A stretch of DNA of 37,968 nucleotides from Erysipelotrichaceae bacterium. Its GTDB lineage: Bacteria; Bacillota_I; Bacilli_A; Erysipelotrichales; Erysipelotrichaceae. Positions 34,204 through 37,968 of this stretch are shown one piece after another; positions within the stretch are counted from its first letter, which is position 1, and each line of letters starts with the position of its first letter. The stretch lies in the NCBI GenBank assembly GCA_009773735.1, contig WSYG01000016.1:1-37968 (forward strand). The letters are read 5' to 3'. Made by a program: the position numbers and the translations under genes. The notes below the pieces were generated by a model. That model was not told the origin of the DNA and did not search any database. It saw only the letters and a list, made by a program, of their open reading frames with translations.

Positions 34204-35225
34204 TTTTTCAGTTCCTTATATTGTTGATTAAAATAATTTTGATAATCTCCGCTCAAGATATTCTGCCACCAAGGTTTATTATCCAGATACCATTGGATGG
34301 TCTGTCTAATCCCTGTATCAAAATTGTACTTTGGTTTCCAACCCAATTCATTTTCAATCTTGGTTGGATCAATCGCATATCTTAAATCATGACCGGCTCG
34401 ATCAGTAACATAATTGATCAATGTTTCTGGTTTATGAAGTTCACGTAAAATGGTTTTAACAACCTCTAAATTTGTTCGTTCATTATGACCACCAATATTG
34501 TAAACATCACCTATGCGGCCATTGCGTATGATTAGATCAATGGCTGTGCAATGATCATAAACGTGTAGCCAATCTCTGACGTTTTCACCTTTACCATAAA
34601 CCGGTAGTTTCTCATCTGCAAGTGCTCGTGAGATCATAAGGGGGATTAATTTTTCAGGGAAATGATACGGTCCATAATTATTGGAACAACGACTAATTGT
34701 GATCGGAAGTTTAAAGGTTCTAAAGTAAGAAAGAACAAGTAAATCAGCTGCCGCTTTAGAGGCGCTATACGGGCTCGACGTATGGAGTGGTGTCTCCTCT
34801 GTAAAAAATAAATCTTTACGGTCTAATGGTAAATCACCGTATACTTCATCTGTACTCACTTGATGGAATCGACCCACATTAAATTTCCGTGAAGCATCCA
34901 ATAAAACTTGAGTACCCATAACATTGGTTTTTACGAAAATATCAGGATTAGTAATGCTTCTATCGACATGACTTTCAGCCGCAAAATTAACCACGACATC
35001 AAATTTTTCCTTTTCAAACAAAGCATATACAAAATCACGATCTGCGATGTCTCCTTTAGCAAAAGAATAATTCTTTAAGTTTTCAATGTCTTTTAACGTT
35101 TCAAGATTACCTGCATAAGTCAATACATCAAGATTCACAAGGATGTCGTTTGGATACTTATCTACCATATAATGAACAAAGTTACTCCCTATAAAACCTG
35201 CACCACCTGTTACTAGAATTTTCAT
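34200..35225 (-). CDS. rfbB: dTDP-glucose 4,6-dehydratase RfbB/RmlB
   Basis: A 341-residue extended SDR converting dTDP-glucose to the 4-keto-6-deoxy sugar. GGAGFIGSNFVHY starts the NAD fold, NFAAESHVDRSI follows, STDEVYGDL holds the catalytic Thr-Asp-Glu, YSASKAAADLL the Tyr-Lys, and SRCSNNYGPYHFPEKLIPL is diagnostic of RmlB. Normal length. Overlaps of 4 bases tie it to rfbC and rfbD. Clear identification. Confidence 0.96.
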   Translation of the reverse strand: MKILVTGGAGFIGSNFVHYMVDKYPNDILVNLDVLTYAGNLETLKDIENLKNYSFAKGDIADRDFVYALFEKEKFDVVVNFAAESHVDRSITNPDIFVKTNVMGTQVLLDASRKFNVGRFHQVSTDEVYGDLPLDRKDLFFTEETPLHTSSPYSASKAAADLLVLSYFRTFKLPITISRCSNNYGPYHFPEKLIPLMISRALADEKLPVYGKGENVRDWLHVYDHCTAIDLIIRNGRIGDVYNIGGHNERTNLEVVKTILRELHKPETLINYVTDRAGHDLRYAIDPTKIENELGWKPKYNFDTGIRQTIQWYLDNKPWWQNILSGDYQNYFNQQYKELKK

Positions 35226-35788
35226 TTCATATCTCCTTTGTAAATAAAGTTACAATCACTGTCTTTTAATAGCGGTGCATCCAGATCTTTCTTAGATAGG
35301 ATTGGGTTAGTTATCCCCCAATCGACACCAATCTCAGGATCATCAAAACGTATACTACGATCATGATCCTTAGAATATAAACAATCAACTTTATACTGAA
35401 TCTCCACGTCATCAACCAGTGTCAAAAACCCATGAGCAAACCCTTGCGGAATATAAAGTTGCTTAAAATTATCCTCGCTTAGCTCGATCTTTAGCCATTT
35501 TTTATACGTTGGAGATCCTTTTCTCAAATCAACAATAACATCAAGAATCTTCCCTTTAGTGCATCTAACTATTTTAGTTTGAGCAGCTGGGTCTAATTGA
35601 AAATGCAAGCCTCGAAGAACCCCTGATGTTTTGGACATTGAATGGTTGTCTTGGACAAAAACAGGTCCAATCCCTAAGTCAGAAAACTTCTGTGCACTAT
35701 ACGTTTCAACAAACCAACCGCGTGAATCGCTGATCACATTGGGTTCAATAATAAACGCATCTATTAATTCAGTTTTTGTCTTTTTCAT
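35222..35788 (-). CDS. rfbC: dTDP-4-dehydrorhamnose 3,5-epimerase RfbC/RmlC
   Basis: A 188-residue cupin enzyme inverting C3 and C5 of dTDP-4-keto-6-deoxyglucose. DSRGWFVETYSAQKF, FVQDNHSMS, GVLRGLHFQ with the catalytic His, KIVRCTKGKILDVIVDLR and IPQGFAHGF are all family signatures. First gene of the operon, with TAGGAGA before its ATG and a promoter-like region upstream. Secure identification. Confidence 0.96.
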   Translation of the reverse strand: MKKTKTELIDAFIIEPNVISDSRGWFVETYSAQKFSDLGIGPVFVQDNHSMSKTSGVLRGLHFQLDPAAQTKIVRCTKGKILDVIVDLRKGSPTYKKWLKIELSEDNFKQLYIPQGFAHGFLTLVDDVEIQYKVDCLYSKDHDRSIRFDDPEIGVDWGITNPILSKKDLDAPLLKDSDCNFIYKGDMK

Positions 35789-35814
35789 ATTTTTATTCTC
35801 CTAGCTTAGTCAAT

Positions 35815-35827
35815 ATGTATTATACAT
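35815..35827. promoter_or_regulatory. Palindrome over a -10-like box ahead of rfbC
   Basis: ATGTAT, one base, ATACAT is a perfect 6-bp inverted repeat 27 bp before the rfbC start. Read on the minus strand it covers TATAAT (35819-35824), for which no good -35 is found. A TTGATA-type box lies about 26 bp upstream of it. It may be an operator or chance in AT-rich DNA. Confidence 0.35.
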
Positions 35828-35940
35828 AATATCTAGAGAAATTTATTAAATATCAAGCGTTTAGAAGATAGAACACCTAAAGTTTATGCGAATATGATAT
35901 TAACAATAATGAAAAGTTTAGCGGTAGAATCTTGAATATT

Positions 35941-36038
35941 TTAGAGTTAACTTATCCTAGATTAGCTGAGATGTTTAAAGAAAGATACGATTGTTCTGGC
36001 AGTTCCCCACGAAAAAACACAACTTACTTGATACCCCC
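35941..36038 (+). pseudogene. IS256-family transposase fragment, copy 1
   Basis: A 98-bp stretch encodes LTYPRLAEMFKE, then after a frameshift DTIVLAVPHEKTQLT, which matches the LAEMFEEA...LAVPYERTQLS part of IS256-type transposases. Then TTGATACCCCC follows in place of the next conserved block. It is about 85% identical to the copy at 37868-37968, which lies in the opposite orientation. The rest of the gap 35828-36240 shows nothing recognisable apart from short open stretches. Confidence 0.75.
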
Positions 36039-36240
36039 ATAACTTTTCCAATGAACGAAATAGATACACAGAAATAATCTAAGCCTATCAAACCAAATCT
36101 TTCTGTTCGATCAATGAGTCATTCTAATCTTCAGAAAGCTTTAAACCAATGAAAAGTTGTGATGAAAGAGAATTAGGAGAAAAACGGTGAAAATCAGATA
36201 TTTTGACTAGACTTTTAGCACATAATAAGGCAGTTTTCAT

Positions 36241-36269
36241 TTGCATAACGATGCTCAATATAGTATATT
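36241..36269 (+). promoter_or_regulatory. Sigma-A promoter of the LCP gene
   Basis: TTGCAT (36241-36246), 17-bp spacer, TATATT (36264-36269), 21 bp before the ATG at 36291. AGGA at 36277-36280 is the ribosome site. Confidence 0.6.
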
Positions 36270-36290
36270 TTTTAATAGGACACAGCAATT

Positions 36291-37712
36291 ATGAGTAAAA
36301 ACAAAAGAAGCAGTAGGATTAGTCGAATCGTCTTTTTCGTAAGTGCAACACTGTTAATTGCAGGATTGTTCTATAATCAAATTTTGCCAGATATGATTAG
36401 TAACATCATAAAAGTTATTTTGGTGCTACTTATCATCGCTGTGATCCTGATTAAAGTCAGGAAACTTATACTTATCACTCTTTCTGTATTTATGTTTATT
36501 GCCTCGGGTACTCTGTTTTATTCTCAATACTCGATCAATCGACTCATCTCTCAGGAAAATACAGAAATCGATGTTATCACTTTGGTGGTCCTCAAAAATA
36601 GTCCTTTGACCTCAATCGATGACCTAAAAGACAAAAAAATTGGTTTCGCTCAGCAAATGGATACTGGGCTTGTTAAATACATAAAAACGACCATTACTGA
36701 TGAGGTTGGTCCATATAGCACCGTCTCTTATGAAGATGATCTCATCAATCTAGCTAAGCTTTACGATAAAACAACTGATGTGATGGTCCTTGACAACAGT
36801 CTACGCGAGACCATCATCGAACTTAATCCTGATTTCGAATTGAAAACTAGAATCATCGCTACCATTAAAAAAGTGACCATTAAGGATGATACTTCGATTC
36901 CTATCGACACATCCAAAGATCCATTTGTGATTTTGATCAGTGGCGTAGATTCTCGAACTGCTGGAGCAGTCATGGATAAGGCTAGAAGTGATGTAAATAT
37001 CTTAATGATCATCCATCCTAAAGAACATAAAATTTTGACAATCAGTATTCCCAGAGATACCTATACGCCTTTAGCTTGCCGTAACGGTGCGATGGATAAA
37101 TTAACCCATTCGGGGATATTCGGAATAGATTGCACTGTCGAAACTATTGAAGACCTGTTTGGCTTAGATATAAACTTTTATGTCAAAGTTAATTTTACCG
37201 CCTTCCTGAATATCGTTAAAGTACTTGGAACAATAGAAGTTTATTCTCAATACGCATTTAAAGTAATCTATTATGAGAAAAACATTACGTATTCGTTTAT
37301 TAAGGGAATGAATAAAATGAATGCTGAAAAAGCATTGGTATTTGCGCGTGAACGCCATGCATTACCCAATGGCGATTTTCAACGAGGTATCAACCAGCAG
37401 GAAATCATCAAAGGCATCATCAATAAAGTCATCGAGCCGCAAACTTTGCTAAAAGTAGAAAGTCTGATCAAGGTTGCTTCTAAAAGCGTGGTTACCAATA
37501 TGCCGATTGAAAGTGTTATGAACCTAATTCAAGAACAGATTTCAAACAATACCCCTTGGACCATTACGACCTCAGCCCTCGTTGGTAAAGATGATTATCA
37601 GCCTACCTACAGTATGGGTAAGAATCGACTTCTTTACGTGTTATGGCCTGATCAAACTGCTTTGACCGACCTCAAACTTAAAATTGATGCATTTATGAAT
37701 CCTACGGACTAA
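36291..37712 (+). CDS. LytR-CpsA-Psr (LCP) family glycan-to-wall ligase
   Basis: A 473-residue membrane-anchored enzyme that moves lipid-linked glycopolymers to peptidoglycan or another acceptor outside the cell. Three N-terminal membrane segments (about 13-30, 38-56, 60-78) are followed by an outside region (about 90-200: VVLKNSPLTSIDDLKDKKIG) like the accessory domain of CpsA-type proteins. The LCP domain spans about 205-370, with ISGVDSRT near 215, ISIPRDTYTP near 250 and FARERHALPNGDFQRGINQ near 350. These hold the conserved Asp and Arg residues that bind phosphate and metal. It has its own promoter and terminator, and lies between two inverted IS256 relics. It points to a cell with a glycopolymer-bearing wall. 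Confidence 0.9.
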   Translation: MSKNKRSSRISRIVFFVSATLLIAGLFYNQILPDMISNIIKVILVLLIIAVILIKVRKLILITLSVFMFIASGTLFYSQYSINRLISQENTEIDVITLVVLKNSPLTSIDDLKDKKIGFAQQMDTGLVKYIKTTITDEVGPYSTVSYEDDLINLAKLYDKTTDVMVLDNSLRETIIELNPDFELKTRIIATIKKVTIKDDTSIPIDTSKDPFVILISGVDSRTAGAVMDKARSDVNILMIIHPKEHKILTISIPRDTYTPLACRNGAMDKLTHSGIFGIDCTVETIEDLFGLDINFYVKVNFTAFLNIVKVLGTIEVYSQYAFKVIYYEKNITYSFIKGMNKMNAEKALVFARERHALPNGDFQRGINQQEIIKGIINKVIEPQTLLKVESLIKVASKSVVTNMPIESVMNLIQEQISNNTPWTITTSALVGKDDYQPTYSMGKNRLLYVLWPDQTALTDLKLKIDAFMNPTD

Positions 37713-37809
37713 ATCTAATCACCGATACAAATTATCTCTAACTTCATTAGTTCTTACACGCATAGAGAAATGAATTACACCATGACTCGCTAATTGACCT
37801 ATAAACATT

Positions 37810-37840
37810 AAAAAAGAAAAACATTGTGTTTATCTTTTTT
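37810..37840. terminator. Terminator downstream of the LCP gene
   Basis: AAAAAAGAAAAACA (37810-37823) and TGTTTATCTTTTTT (37827-37840) pair in 13 of 14 positions around a 3-base loop, about 100 bp past the stop. It is AT-rich with a T-run at the end. Confidence 0.6.
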
Positions 37841-37867
37841 TACCACTCAGTCAAGAAAGGAGACTGT

Positions 37868-37968
37868 TTGGGAGTGTCAACTAAGTTGTGTTCTTTCATA
37901 GGGAACTGCCAGAACAATCGCTTCTTTCTTCAAACATCTCAGCTAATCGTGGATAAGCTAATTCAAAT
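37868..37968 (-). pseudogene. IS256-family transposase fragment, copy 2 (runs off the window)
   Basis: On the minus strand it reads LAYPRLAEMFEE, then after a one-base shift EAIVLAVPYERTQLS and a stop at the TTGACACTCCC junction. It is about 85% identical to copy 1 at 35941-36038, in inverted orientation, with the same frameshift and the same end point. The rest may lie beyond the right edge. Confidence 0.75.

Noticed and set aside
1-37968. CRISPR array, tRNA or rRNA genes
   Set aside because: No regularly spaced repeats and no recognisable tRNA or rRNA sequence were seen on either strand.

Overview
The window is a large surface-polysaccharide locus from a low-GC bacterium with Bacillota-like features. 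Several genes have purine-rich AGGAGG-type ribosome sites, five promoters are close to the sigma-A consensus, there is a LytR-CpsA-Psr wall-ligase gene, and IS30- and IS256-type transposase relics are present. TGA acts as a stop codon, so the code is standard. The genus cannot be fixed from the sequence.

Left block (1-9.7 kb, minus strand): the start of rfbA, a Wzx flippase, a Wzy polymerase, two family-2 glycosyltransferases (one with a frameshift), a hexapeptide acetyltransferase, a decayed IS30 transposase, an acyltransferase-3 membrane protein and a GT39-like membrane glycosyltransferase. The last has its own strong promoter and a terminator.

Central block (10.0-24.5 kb, plus strand, divergent from the left block): a polyprenyl-phosphate-type glycosyltransferase, a second flippase, an SDR and a ThDP enzyme translationally coupled to each other, then a nonulosonic-acid (legionaminic-type) cassette. 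That cassette holds a CBS/nucleotidyltransferase (PtmE-like), LegB, LegC, a NeuD-type acetyltransferase, NeuB/LegI, NeuC/LegG and two Gfo/Idh/MocA oxidoreductases. A GT-C membrane protein ends the block at a bidirectional terminator.

Right block (24.8-35.8 kb, mostly minus strand): the CDP-3,6-dideoxyhexose genes ddhABCD, a ruined ROK kinase gene facing an intact YhcH/NanQ-like gene, a truncated epimerase, the initiating sugar-phosphate transferase, a PglF/CapD-type 4,6-dehydratase, an IS relic, and rfbC-rfbB-rfbD for dTDP-L-rhamnose. At the far right an LCP gene on the plus strand lies between two inverted IS256 relics.

Main interpretation: the ddh genes make CDP-3,6-dideoxy-4-keto-glucose. 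The ThDP enzyme and SDR 10 kb away look like the YerE/YerF pair that adds and reduces a two-carbon branch. The locus may therefore make a yersiniose-like branched sugar, besides L-rhamnose and a legionaminic-type acid. The CMP-nonulosonate synthetase expected for the last pathway is not in the window. Two flippases, one polymerase and two GT-C enzymes suggest either two glycans or one glycan decorated outside the membrane. Sequence decay (IS relics, dead ROK gene, broken epimerase, frameshifted glycosyltransferase) clusters in the gaps between modules.
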